A DNA stretch of 64,000 nt, from the NCBI RefSeq assembly GCF_900106675.1, contig NZ_FNOB01000019.1, positions 1-64,000 of the forward strand, in the 5' to 3' direction. Numbering within the stretch: the stretch's first letter is position 1; each line of letters starts with the position of its first letter. Origin of the DNA: Allgaiera indica (GTDB lineage: Bacteria; Pseudomonadota; Alphaproteobacteria; Rhodobacterales; Rhodobacteraceae). A program made the position numbers and the translations under genes. The notes beneath the pieces were generated by a model that saw only the letters and a program-made list of their open reading frames with translations, made no database searches and was not told where the DNA came from. This document shows positions 9,115 through 16,742 of this stretch, in pieces.

Positions 9115-9322
9115 GACGACCCCAGGTGATGCGGGCCCAGATCCGCTCATACGCGACGTAGCACAGGAAGCCGAGCGCCGTATTGACCAACGCCATCGCC
9201 CCGCCCAGCGCCGCCGAGCCCGTCATCGCCAGCCCAACCAGCGCCATTACGGCAAGTCCCAACAGGTTCCACAGCACCGCTTTCAGCAGGGTGCGCCCAC
9301 GAGTTTCCGAAAATGTCCCCAT
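9107..9322 (-). CDS. DUF2061 family small membrane protein
   Basis: 71 aa from the ATG at 9320-9322 (MGTFSETRGRTLLKAVLWNL). There are two transmembrane helices separated by a short loop and an ending YERIWARITWGRHG, the DUF2061 pattern. Its stop overlaps the desaturase start, so the two are co-transcribed and probably coupled in translation. The frame is open to 9382, but the 71-aa form fits the family length. Function unknown. Confidence 0.78.
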   Translation of the reverse strand: MGTFSETRGRTLLKAVLWNLLGLAVMALVGLAMTGSAALGGAMALVNTALGFLCYVAYERIWARITWGRHG

Positions 9323-9389
9323 GCCGCGAAGGTGCCCCCGCCCATAGCGGGAGGGAATTCCGAATTTGCTTAACAAAGCCATCGAGATG

Positions 9390-9406
9390 TTTGTATATTG
9401 AACAAA
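9390..9406. promoter_or_regulatory. AT-rich inverted repeat before the XRE regulator
   Basis: TTTGT-N7-ACAAA (9390-9406) reaches the first base of the regulator's ATG at 9406, in a short AT-rich stretch (about 9360-9405) that stands out in a GC-rich background. A related TAACAAAG lies 17-25 bp upstream. It may be an autoregulatory operator, and the divergent DUF2061-desaturase operon starts nearby. The repeat is seen directly and the role is inferred. Confidence 0.35.
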
Positions 9407-10266
9407 TGCAGCAAAAGCTCGACAAACGTGCCCGATCTGATCTGTTCCGAAAGCGGCTGGCTGCGGCGATGGCTGAAAAAGGGGTCAGCCAAAGCGCCCT
9501 GGGCCGGATCGTGGGGGTGGATCGTTCGACCGTGTCGCAGTTGCTTGGGGGGGCGCAGGCGCGCCTGCCCAATGCGCAGGTCGCGGCGGAATGCGCGGCG
9601 GCGCTGGGGGTCAGCGCGGACTGGCTGTTGGGGCTTTCGGACCGGCCCGAGCGGATCGCGGACCTGCTGGCAACCTCGCTGACCATGACCGAGGCGCCGC
9701 GCGCCCTGGTCGACGAACAGATCTTTGCCTGGCACCGCGAGGCCGCGGGCTACAAGATCCGCCATGTCCCTGCCGCCCTGCCGGACATGCTGAAGACGCA
9801 TGAGGTGCTGCGTTGGGAATATGCCCCGCATCTGGGCCGCACGGTCGATCAGGCGATCGGCGCGTCCGAGGACCGGCTGGCGTGGATGCGCGGCGCGCGT
9901 TCGGATTACGAGATCGCCCTGCCGGTGCATGAGCTGACCGCCTTCGCCACGGCCACCGGCTATTACGAGGGGCTGCCACTGGAGTTGCGGCTGGAACAGC
10001 TGGACCACCTGCAGGCCTTGGCGGATCAGCTCTATCCCTCACTGCGGATTTATCTGTTCGACGCGCGGCGGGTGTTCTCGGCGCCGATCACGGTGTTCGG
10101 GCCGCTGCTTGCCGTGCTTTATCTTGGCCGCCACTACATGGCGTTTCGCGACAGCGGCCGGGTGGCCAGCTTCGCGGCGCAGTTCGACTGGCTGGTACGC
10201 GAAGCCGCCGTGCAGGCCCACGCGCTGCCTGCCCATCTCGATAAGCTGCGGGCCCGGATCGCCTGA
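9406..10266 (+). CDS. XRE-family transcriptional regulator
   Basis: 286 aa from the ATG at 9406. The N-terminal Cro/C1-type helix-turn-helix covers about residues 10-70 (QSALGRIVGVDRSTVSQLL, then ALGVSADWLLGLSDRP). The rest (about 90-280) is an unrecognised ligand-binding-like domain with FAWHREAAGYKIRHVPAALP and a YYEGLPLELRLEQLDHLQAL region. No membrane segment is present. It is divergent from the DUF2061-desaturase pair, which makes that operon a plausible target. The effector is unknown. Confidence 0.8.
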   Translation: MQQKLDKRARSDLFRKRLAAAMAEKGVSQSALGRIVGVDRSTVSQLLGGAQARLPNAQVAAECAAALGVSADWLLGLSDRPERIADLLATSLTMTEAPRALVDEQIFAWHREAAGYKIRHVPAALPDMLKTHEVLRWEYAPHLGRTVDQAIGASEDRLAWMRGARSDYEIALPVHELTAFATATGYYEGLPLELRLEQLDHLQALADQLYPSLRIYLFDARRVFSAPITVFGPLLAVLYLGRHYMAFRDSGRVASFAAQFDWLVREAAVQAHALPAHLDKLRARIA

Positions 10267-10369
10267 GGGGATTCGGGCCGGCGCCGTGGGGCCACCAGCG
10301 CCGGGCGACGCGCGTGATGGGTGCGCGTCGCCCCCGACCGCAATGTCCGGCCGGCGCCGCGCGGGGGTA

Positions 10370-10717
10370 TCAGTTGACGCACTGGGTCATCCGCAACCCG
10401 GAATCGGTAAGGATGTCCTGGCAGCCAAGAAGCGGGCGTATGGGCGAGCAGCTGTGCGAGCGCGCCAGACAGGCGCCCTGGCACTGGCTGGAGCGCGTGC
10501 ACATCTTGCGCGCATCCGTGGTGTAGTGGATGCACACCTTGTTTCGTTTGCCGTACTCGTTGCTCCAGACCCCGCCCGAGGCGATGCAGGAGTCGTCCTG
10601 ATGGACGGACATCGCCTTTCCTGCGGGGGGCAATTGCGGCGGCGCGTCCATCTGGCACGCGGCAAGCGCGCCCAGGGCAAGGGTCAGCATCGGGCCTGCA
10701 AGAATCGCTCGGATCAT
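10370..10717 (-). CDS. Cysteine-rich lipoprotein, hypothetical
   Basis: 115 aa. A type II signal peptide (residues 1-20) has the lipobox LAA-C21. The mature part has eight further cysteines (44, 62, 73, 79, 83, 90, 99, 113), an even number consistent with disulfides in the periplasm. The start codon is preceded by GGAGG. No domain is recognised. The gene stands alone between the XRE regulator and the aldo/keto reductase. Confidence 0.7.
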   Translation of the reverse strand: MIRAILAGPMLTLALGALAACQMDAPPQLPPAGKAMSVHQDDSCIASGGVWSNEYGKRNKVCIHYTTDARKMCTRSSQCQGACLARSHSCSPIRPLLGCQDILTDSGLRMTQCVN

Positions 10718-10826
10718 GGTGCCTCCGGTCGCGCGGCTTCTCGGGTGTCACAGGATCCGAAAACGCCGCGCACGGCAAGGTCGAGGCGGCCTTTGCCACC
10801 CCTCGGCACGCAGCGGCGGCAGGCCC

Positions 10827-11870
10827 TCAGAACGGCTGGGGGTGGGCGCGGTGGACGGCGTCGATCTCGGCCAGCACCTCGGGCGACAGGGTCAGCCCCG
10901 CCGCGCCCAGCAGGTTACGCAATTGCTTGGTCGAGGTCGCGCCGACAATCGGGATCACCGCGAACGGTCGCGTGCGCTGCCAGGCGATCGCCATTTGCAC
11001 CGGATCCAGCCCGTGGCGTTGCGCGATCCCCAGATAGGCCGAGACCGCCTCGAACACATAGGGCGTGATGCGCCCGCCCAGATCCGGCGTCCGCGACCGG
11101 CGCGACCCCTCAGGGGTGACGTCGCCGGCGTATTTCCCGGTCAGCAACCCCGCGGCCAGGGGCGAATAGGACAGCAGCGGGATCTCTTCGTTGACCGACA
11201 ACTCCGCCATGTCGGTATCCCACAGCCGGCAGAGAAGCGAATATTCGTTCTGTACCGAGACCACCCGCGGCAGCCCCTCTTCCTCGGCCAGACGCAGCCA
11301 TTGCGCGACGCCCCAGGCGGTTTCGTTCGACAGCGCCAGATGACGGATCTTGCCCGCCTCGATCAGTCGCGCGGCGGCGGCAAGCACCTCTCGCATATGG
11401 TTCAGCGTCTCGACCCGGTCCTGCCCGGAAGGGTCGTAGGACCAGGATTTCCGGAAATGGTAAGAGCCGCGGTTCGGCCAGTGCAGCTGGTAGATGTCGA
11501 TCACGTCGGTCTGCAGGCGGCGCAGCGATTCTTCGCAGCACGATTGCAGATTGGCGCCGGTGATCGGCGCGCCGCCGCGGATATGGGAACTACCGGCGCC
11601 GGTGATCTTGGTGGCGATCACCAGATCGTCGCGCCTGCCGCGCCCGGCCAGCCAGGTGCCGATGATCTTCTCGGTGCCGCCAACCGTTTCGGGCCGGATC
11701 GGATTGGTGGGGTACATCTCGGCGGTGTCGATGAAATTCACCCCCGCCGCCACGGCCTCGTCAAGCTGGGCATGGCCCTCGGCTTCCGTGTTCTGACTGC
11801 CCCAGGTCATCGAACCGAGGCAGATTTCCGAAACAGACAGCCCCGTTCGGCCAAGTGGAACAAGCTTCAT
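10827..11870 (-). CDS. Aldo/keto reductase (Tas-like)
   Basis: 347 aa TIM barrel of the aldo/keto reductase superfamily, beginning MKLVPLGRTGLSVSEICLGS. The catalytic tetrad regions are visible: FIDTAEMYP (Asp and Tyr), VIATKI (Lys) and YQLHWPNRG (His). The length and the PTNPIRPETVGGTEKIIG insertion resemble E. coli Tas (NADP-dependent). A GGGAGATC ribosome-binding site precedes the ATG. The substrate is unknown, and it is probably monocistronic. Confidence 0.87.
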   Translation of the reverse strand: MKLVPLGRTGLSVSEICLGSMTWGSQNTEAEGHAQLDEAVAAGVNFIDTAEMYPTNPIRPETVGGTEKIIGTWLAGRGRRDDLVIATKITGAGSSHIRGGAPITGANLQSCCEESLRRLQTDVIDIYQLHWPNRGSYHFRKSWSYDPSGQDRVETLNHMREVLAAAARLIEAGKIRHLALSNETAWGVAQWLRLAEEEGLPRVVSVQNEYSLLCRLWDTDMAELSVNEEIPLLSYSPLAAGLLTGKYAGDVTPEGSRRSRTPDLGGRITPYVFEAVSAYLGIAQRHGLDPVQMAIAWQRTRPFAVIPIVGATSTKQLRNLLGAAGLTLSPEVLAEIDAVHRAHPQPF

Positions 11871-12172
11871 GCGGATCTCCCGATTTGGTCAGTGCAGACC
11901 CTAGCGTCGCCGGCATCAAGGGCAAGCCCGATGTCCGGGGCCGTCATCCGCGTGGCGATGAAGCGCCTCCCTGTCGCGCCAGAAAGCGCAAATCGCAGGC
12001 AGAAATCCCGGGACAGGGCGAAAGGCGGCAGGACGCGCGGTCGACCAACGGGTCGCGACCTGCGGGCGCCCCGCAAACGGGATCCCGCAGGTCGGGCCAA
12101 CGCGGCCTGCCATGCTAAGGGCGACCCTCCCCGCCCTAAGTGGCAGACCGACTTGCGGCCAATTTCATGGCC
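11871..12172. other. 302-bp intergenic region, no gene seen
   Basis: Between the start of the aldo/keto reductase gene and the stop of the DsrE-like gene. It shows only low-quality overlapping ORFs of biased composition, and no clear promoter, terminator or repeat. Confidence 0.4.
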
Positions 12173-12610
12173 CTAGGGCTTGACGTAGGCGTAGCCCTCT
12201 TCCTGCAATTCCACGATCTTGGCGACGCCACCGGGCACGACCGTGGCTTCTCCGATCAGCTTTACCGGCTTGCCGGTTTTCTTTTCAATCGCCAGCATCG
12301 TGTTGTGGCAGGCGTCGAATTCGAGGTCGGAATACTCCAGCGACATGGCGGCAATCCGCGTGGCCACGGGGCTTTTGTCCTTGATCAGCATTTGCAGGCC
12401 TGGACCATAGGCCACGACGTTGATCTTCACCGTGTCGCCGCGCGATTTATAATATTGCTCGATGTTGCTGACGTTGTTCAGCACCAGATTCATGCGCTGC
12501 GGGCTACCGTCGCTGATCTGGAAAACGATGCGGTGTTCCTTGGCATGGGCGCCGGTGGCTGCCATGGTGGCGCAGAACAAAGCTGCGGCTGCGGTCTTGC
12601 GTATCATCAT
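12173..12610 (-). CDS. Secreted DsrE/DsrF-like family protein
   Basis: 145 aa from the ATG at 12608-12610 with GGGAGG upstream. A Sec signal peptide (about residues 1-22, ending TGAHA) is followed by a single DsrE-like domain (HRIVFQISDG...NVVAYGPGLQML...FDACHNTMLAI). The single cysteine in FDACHNTM sits where sulfurtransferase-like members of this superfamily carry a reactive Cys. The signal peptide suggests a periplasmic sulfur-handling or thiol role. There is no operon partner. Confidence 0.78.
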   Translation of the reverse strand: MMIRKTAAAALFCATMAATGAHAKEHRIVFQISDGSPQRMNLVLNNVSNIEQYYKSRGDTVKINVVAYGPGLQMLIKDKSPVATRIAAMSLEYSDLEFDACHNTMLAIEKKTGKPVKLIGEATVVPGGVAKIVELQEEGYAYVKP

Positions 12611-13021
12611 GCTTTTCCTCCCTTGCGGCAAGCTGCCGCACATTCTGTATGCATCTATGCGGATGTGTAAGCAAGTTCCGTTCGGCCTTGCGCGCGTAAA
12701 CGTTGCGCGCGCGCACAAGCGGCAGGCACCTGCCCGCAAACTGCGCCCCGCCCCGCCCGGTCCGGCGCTGCTAAGACCAAAACCCCGCCGGGCACGACCT
12801 CGTGCGTACGTCGATATGGCTCTGGACCCGGACGCGAAAAGCGGCTAATCGAAGCGGATGATCGACCGGAACGCCCATATCACGCTTCCCCGACGCCGCC
12901 GCACCCGCGCCTGACGTCCCGATCCCGTGGGGCCGCCGCACAGCCCCCCGACCGAACATCCCACGTTGACTTGGCCCCCTGCCTTTGGCACCCCTAGGCC
13001 TTCATTCCCGAGGATTTCCCG
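12611..13021. other. 411-bp intergenic region with a short direct repeat
   Basis: It separates the DsrE-like gene from argD. It contains a 9-bp direct repeat TTGCGCGCG at 12688-12696 and 12703-12711 (15-bp period), near the DsrE promoter side. A TTGACT at 12966 is a possible -35 element for argD. No ORF is credible. Confidence 0.4.
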
Positions 13022-14197
13022 ATGATCACCACGGTTCTTCCCACCTACAACCGCGCGCCCCTATCCTTCGAGCGGGGCGAGGGCTCCTGGCTGGTCGAGG
13101 CGGATGGTTCACGATATCTTGACCTCGGCGCCGGCATCGCGGTCAACGCGCTGGGTCATGCCAATCCCGATCTGGTCGCGGCGCTGACCGAACAGGCAGG
13201 CAAGCTGTGGCATACCTCGAACCTCTACCAGATCCCCAACCAGCAGAGGCTGGCGGACCTGCTGGTCGCCCACACCTTCGCCGATACCGTGTTCTTCACC
13301 AACTCGGGCACCGAATCCGCCGAACTCGCGATCAAGATGGCGCGCAAGTACTGGTACGAGAAGGGCCAGCCCGACCGCATCGAGATCCTCACGTTCGAGG
13401 GCAGCTTCCACGGCCGTTCCACCGGCGCGATCGCCGCCGCGGGGGGCGAGAAGATGGTCAAGGGCTTCGGGCCCCTGATGCCGGGCTTCACCCATCTGCC
13501 CTGGAATGACATGGCGGCGCTGAAGGCGGCGCTGTCCGAAACCACCGCCGCGGTGATGCTGGAGCCGATCGTCGGCGAAGGCGGTATCAAGGTCTGGCCC
13601 GACACCGACCTCAAGGAAATCCGCGCGCTCTGCGACCAGACCGGCACGCTTCTGATCCTCGACGAGGTGCAATGCGGCATGGGCCGCACCGGCCGCCTCT
13701 TCGCGCATGAGGTCGCGGGCATCACCCCGGATATCATGATGGTCGCCAAAGGCATCGGCGGCGGCTTCCCGCTGGGCGCGGTGCTGGCCACGGAAAACGC
13801 GGCCTCGGGCATGGTCGCGGGCAGTCACGGCTCCACCTACGGCGGCAATCCGCTGGCCTGCGCGGTAGGCGCCCGGGTGATGGAGATCATCGCCCAGCCC
13901 GCCTTCCTGGACGCCGTCAACCGCAAGGCCGGCCTCTTCCGGCAGAAGCTCGAAGGCCTGGTCGCCGCCCATCCCGATGTTTTCGAGGGCGTGCGCGGCA
14001 CCGGCCTGATGCTGGGGCTGAAATGCAAGATCGCCCCCGCCGATGTCGTCAAGGCGGGCTACGCGGAACATCTGCTCACCGTCCCGGCGGCAGAAAACGT
14101 GATCCGCATCCTTCCTCCCCTCATCATCACCGAGGAAGAGATCGCCGAGGCCGTCGACCGCCTCGACCGCGCCGCGACCCGGCTCGAAACTTCCTGA
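13022..14197 (+). CDS. argD: Acetylornithine aminotransferase
   Basis: 391 aa class-III PLP aminotransferase. K243, in [13 protein letters not shown], is the expected PLP Schiff-base lysine. [28 protein letters not shown] and [13 protein letters not shown] are hallmark segments. It converts N-acetylglutamate-5-semialdehyde to N2-acetylornithine in arginine synthesis and may also serve succinyldiaminopimelate transamination. It is followed 79 bp later by argF on the same strand, the common alphaproteobacterial argDF pair. Confidence 0.93.
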   Translation: MITTVLPTYNRAPLSFERGEGSWLVEADGSRYLDLGAGIAVNALGHANPDLVAALTEQAGKLWHTSNLYQIPNQQRLADLLVAHTFADTVFFTNSGTESAELAIKMARKYWYEKGQPDRIEILTFEGSFHGRSTGAIAAAGGEKMVKGFGPLMPGFTHLPWNDMAALKAALSETTAAVMLEPIVGEGGIKVWPDTDLKEIRALCDQTGTLLILDEVQCGMGRTGRLFAHEVAGITPDIMMVAKGIGGGFPLGAVLATENAASGMVAGSHGSTYGGNPLACAVGARVMEIIAQPAFLDAVNRKAGLFRQKLEGLVAAHPDVFEGVRGTGLMLGLKCKIAPADVVKAGYAEHLLTVPAAENVIRILPPLIITEEEIAEAVDRLDRAATRLETS

Positions 14198-14204
14198 TCT
14201 TCAT

Positions 14205-14249
14205 CTTGGTCCAAATACTCCCGGGGGTCCGGGGGCAGGCAGCCCCCGG
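14205..14249 (+). repeat. CCAAATAC-type intergenic element with GC-rich hairpin
   Basis: Between argD and argF the sequence CTTGGTCCAAATACTCCC is followed by a hairpin with 8-bp arms CCGGGGGC (14229-14236) and GCCCCCGG (14242-14249). A related TCTCCAAATACGCCC with GC-rich sequence after it lies at 8161-8175. Such elements recur between genes in Rhodobacteraceae and are likely REP-like or mRNA-processing units. The hairpin is seen directly. The family-level statement is from general knowledge. Confidence 0.5.
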
Positions 14250-14276
14250 CGCCACCGCCAGAAAGAAGCCGAACGC

Positions 14277-15203
14277 ATGCAGTCCTTTCTCGATATCCAC
14301 ACCACCGACCCCGCCGCCCTTCGGGCCATGATCGACCGCGCCCGCGCCATGAAGGACGCCCGCGCCGGCCAGCCCAAGGGCGCCCCCGACGCGGAACAGC
14401 CGCTGGCGAACCGCATGGTCGCGCTGATCTTCGAGAAACCCTCGACCCGCACGCGGATCTCCTTCGACGTGGGCATCCGCCAGATGGGCGGCCAGACCAT
14501 GGTGCTTTCGGGCGCCGACATGCAGCTGGGCCACGGCGAGACGATCGCCGATACCGCGCGCGTCCTCAGCCGCTATGTCGACCTGATCATGATCCGCACC
14601 TTCGAGGAACAGACGCTGCTGGAAATGGCGGAACATGCGGATGTGCCGGTGATCAACGGGCTGACCAACCGCACCCATCCCTGCCAGATCATGGCCGACG
14701 TGATGACCTACGAGGAACACCGCGGCCCGATCGCCGGGAAAAAGGTCGTCTGGTCCGGCGACGGCAACAATGTCTTCGCATCCTTCGCCCACGCTGCGGG
14801 TCAGTTCGGCTTTGACCTTACCTTCACCGGCCCCGAGACGCTGGATCCGGAAAAGACCTGGCTCGATTTCGCCGCCGCCAAGGGCCACCCGATCACCATC
14901 GACCGCGACCCCGAACGCGCGGTCGCGGGCGCCGACCTGGTCGTCACCGATACCTGGGTGTCGATGCACGATCCCCAGTCGGCGCGCGAACGGCGGCACA
15001 ACCAGCTGCGCGCCTACCAGGTGAACGAACGCCTGATGCGCCGCGCCAAACCCGATGCGCTGTTCATGCATTGCCTGCCGGCGCACCGCGACGACGAAGC
15101 TACCAGCGAGGTGATGGACGGCCCGCATTCGGTGATCTTCGACGAGGCCGAGAACCGCCTGCACGCGCAGAAGGCCATCGTTCGCTGGTGTCTCGGCGTG
15201 TGA
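14277..15203 (+). CDS. argF: Ornithine carbamoyltransferase
   Basis: 308 aa. The carbamoyl-phosphate loop STRTR in [15 protein letters not shown], the [11 protein letters not shown] segment and the ornithine-binding HCLPAHR motif are all present, which separates it from aspartate carbamoyltransferase. It makes citrulline from ornithine and carbamoyl phosphate in the arginine pathway. It is downstream of argD in an apparent operon. Confidence 0.94.
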   Translation: MQSFLDIHTTDPAALRAMIDRARAMKDARAGQPKGAPDAEQPLANRMVALIFEKPSTRTRISFDVGIRQMGGQTMVLSGADMQLGHGETIADTARVLSRYVDLIMIRTFEEQTLLEMAEHADVPVINGLTNRTHPCQIMADVMTYEEHRGPIAGKKVVWSGDGNNVFASFAHAAGQFGFDLTFTGPETLDPEKTWLDFAAAKGHPITIDRDPERAVAGADLVVTDTWVSMHDPQSARERRHNQLRAYQVNERLMRRAKPDALFMHCLPAHRDDEATSEVMDGPHSVIFDEAENRLHAQKAIVRWCLGV

Positions 15204-15293
15204 CCGGCGGGCAGTTGCCGCTTTCGTCGCCCGCCCGTTGCCCGGGTCCGCCGGGCCCCTAGGTACATTCCGGAGGGCGATATGGAGGAAGGC

Positions 15294-16691
15294 ATGACGG
15301 CGAAGATCGGCATCTACGGGCTGGGAACCATGGGCGCGGCGCTGGCGCTCAACATGGCCGAGAAGGGCATCCCGGTCGCCGTCTCGAACCGGTCCGACGA
15401 CCTGATCGACGCCTTCATGGCCCGAGCAGCTGATCATGCGGCGCGGATCACCCGCTGCGACGATCTGGCCGGGCTGGTTGCCGCGCTGCCGCGGCCACGC
15501 TTTGTGCTGGCGATGATCCCCTCGACCGCGCCGATGGATGCGCTGCTGGACGACGTGATTCCGATGCTCGACGCGGGCGACACGGTGATCGACGCCGGCA
15601 ATGCCGATTTCCACGACACCCGGCGTCGTGCCGCCAGGCTGGACGGCGCGGGGCTGCATTTCGTGGGCCTTGGCGTTTCCGGCGGCGAGGCCGGCGCGCG
15701 CCACGGCCCCTCGATGATGTTCGGCGGCACCGAGCAAAGCTGGCAAGGCCTGCAGCCGTTGCTGGAGCCGGTCGCGGCCCGTTTCCACGGCACGCCCTGC
15801 GTGGCGCGGCTGGGGCCCGACGGGGCGGGGCATTTCGTCAAGACCGTTCACAACGGCATCGAATATGCCGACATGCAGATGATCGCGGAATGCTACGATC
15901 TGCTGCGCTTCGGCACCGGCCGCGACGTGGCCGAGGTCGCAGAGGTTTTCGATGCCTGGAATCGCGGTCCGCTGGCGTCCTACCTGATGGAAATCACCGC
16001 CAAGGTGCTGCGCTACGGCGATCCCTTCGGCCCGGGGCCGATGGTGGATGCGATCGTCGATGCGGCGGGGCAGAAGGGCACCGGCCGCTGGACGGTGATC
16101 GAGGCGGTGCGGCTGGGCCAATCGGCCTCGATGATCGAGGGCGCGGTGGCCGCGCGCGCCTGGTCGGCCGAGCGCGATCTGCGCGCCGCCGCCGACCGCG
16201 CCTTCGGTGGCGCGCGCGGGGCGCTGCAATTGCGGGCCGAGGATCTGGAACGCGCCGTATTGGCGGCACGGGTGCTGGAATATGCCCAGGGTTTCCGGAT
16301 ACTGGGGGCTGCGTCAGAAGAATATGACTGGGCGCTCGACCCGGCCCGGATCGCCGAGATCTGGCGCGCGGGCTGCATCATCCGCGCGGCGCTGCTGGAC
16401 GACATCTCGGACGCTTTCCGCGCGGGCGCACCGCAGGGCCAGTTGCTGCTGTCGCCGCGTTTCAGGGCGGTGCTGGAGGATGGCATCCCGGCGCTGCGCG
16501 ACGTGGTGGGCAAGGCGATCGCGTCGGGGGTGGCAGTGCCGGCGCTATCGGCTGCGCTGGGTTTCTGGGACAGTCTGCGCCAGGCGCGGGGCACGGCGAA
16601 CCTGATCCAGGCGCAGCGCGACTATTTCGGCCGTCACGGCTTTGACCGGCGCGACGGAAAGGACAGCCATCATGGCCCCTGGTGGGATTGA
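15294..16691 (+). CDS. gnd: 6-phosphogluconate dehydrogenase, decarboxylating
   Basis: 465 aa from the ATG at 15294 (GGAGGA just upstream). An ATG at 15282 with its own GGAGG is also possible. The N-terminal Rossmann domain has GLGTMG, then NRSDDLIDAF, the VDAGN-like IDAGNADFHDT and the GVSGGEAGARHGPS substrate motif. The all-alpha domain has KTVHNGIEYADMQMIAE with the catalytic Lys. The C-terminus RDYFGRHGFDR fits. It oxidises 6-phosphogluconate to ribulose-5-phosphate, making NADPH. The family length is about 470. Confidence 0.92.
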   Translation: MTAKIGIYGLGTMGAALALNMAEKGIPVAVSNRSDDLIDAFMARAADHAARITRCDDLAGLVAALPRPRFVLAMIPSTAPMDALLDDVIPMLDAGDTVIDAGNADFHDTRRRAARLDGAGLHFVGLGVSGGEAGARHGPSMMFGGTEQSWQGLQPLLEPVAARFHGTPCVARLGPDGAGHFVKTVHNGIEYADMQMIAECYDLLRFGTGRDVAEVAEVFDAWNRGPLASYLMEITAKVLRYGDPFGPGPMVDAIVDAAGQKGTGRWTVIEAVRLGQSASMIEGAVAARAWSAERDLRAAADRAFGGARGALQLRAEDLERAVLAARVLEYAQGFRILGAASEEYDWALDPARIAEIWRAGCIIRAALLDDISDAFRAGAPQGQLLLSPRFRAVLEDGIPALRDVVGKAIASGVAVPALSAALGFWDSLRQARGTANLIQAQRDYFGRHGFDRRDGKDSHHGPWWD

Positions 16692-16742
16692 CCGGGGCGC
16701 CTTCGGCAAGGACCGCGCTTGGGCGACCGCGCCGCGCCGCTT

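Noticed and set aside
14127-16229. 700-codon minus-strand open frame
   Set aside because: It overlaps argD, argF and gnd on the other strand. It has the same antisense composition artefact and no domain.
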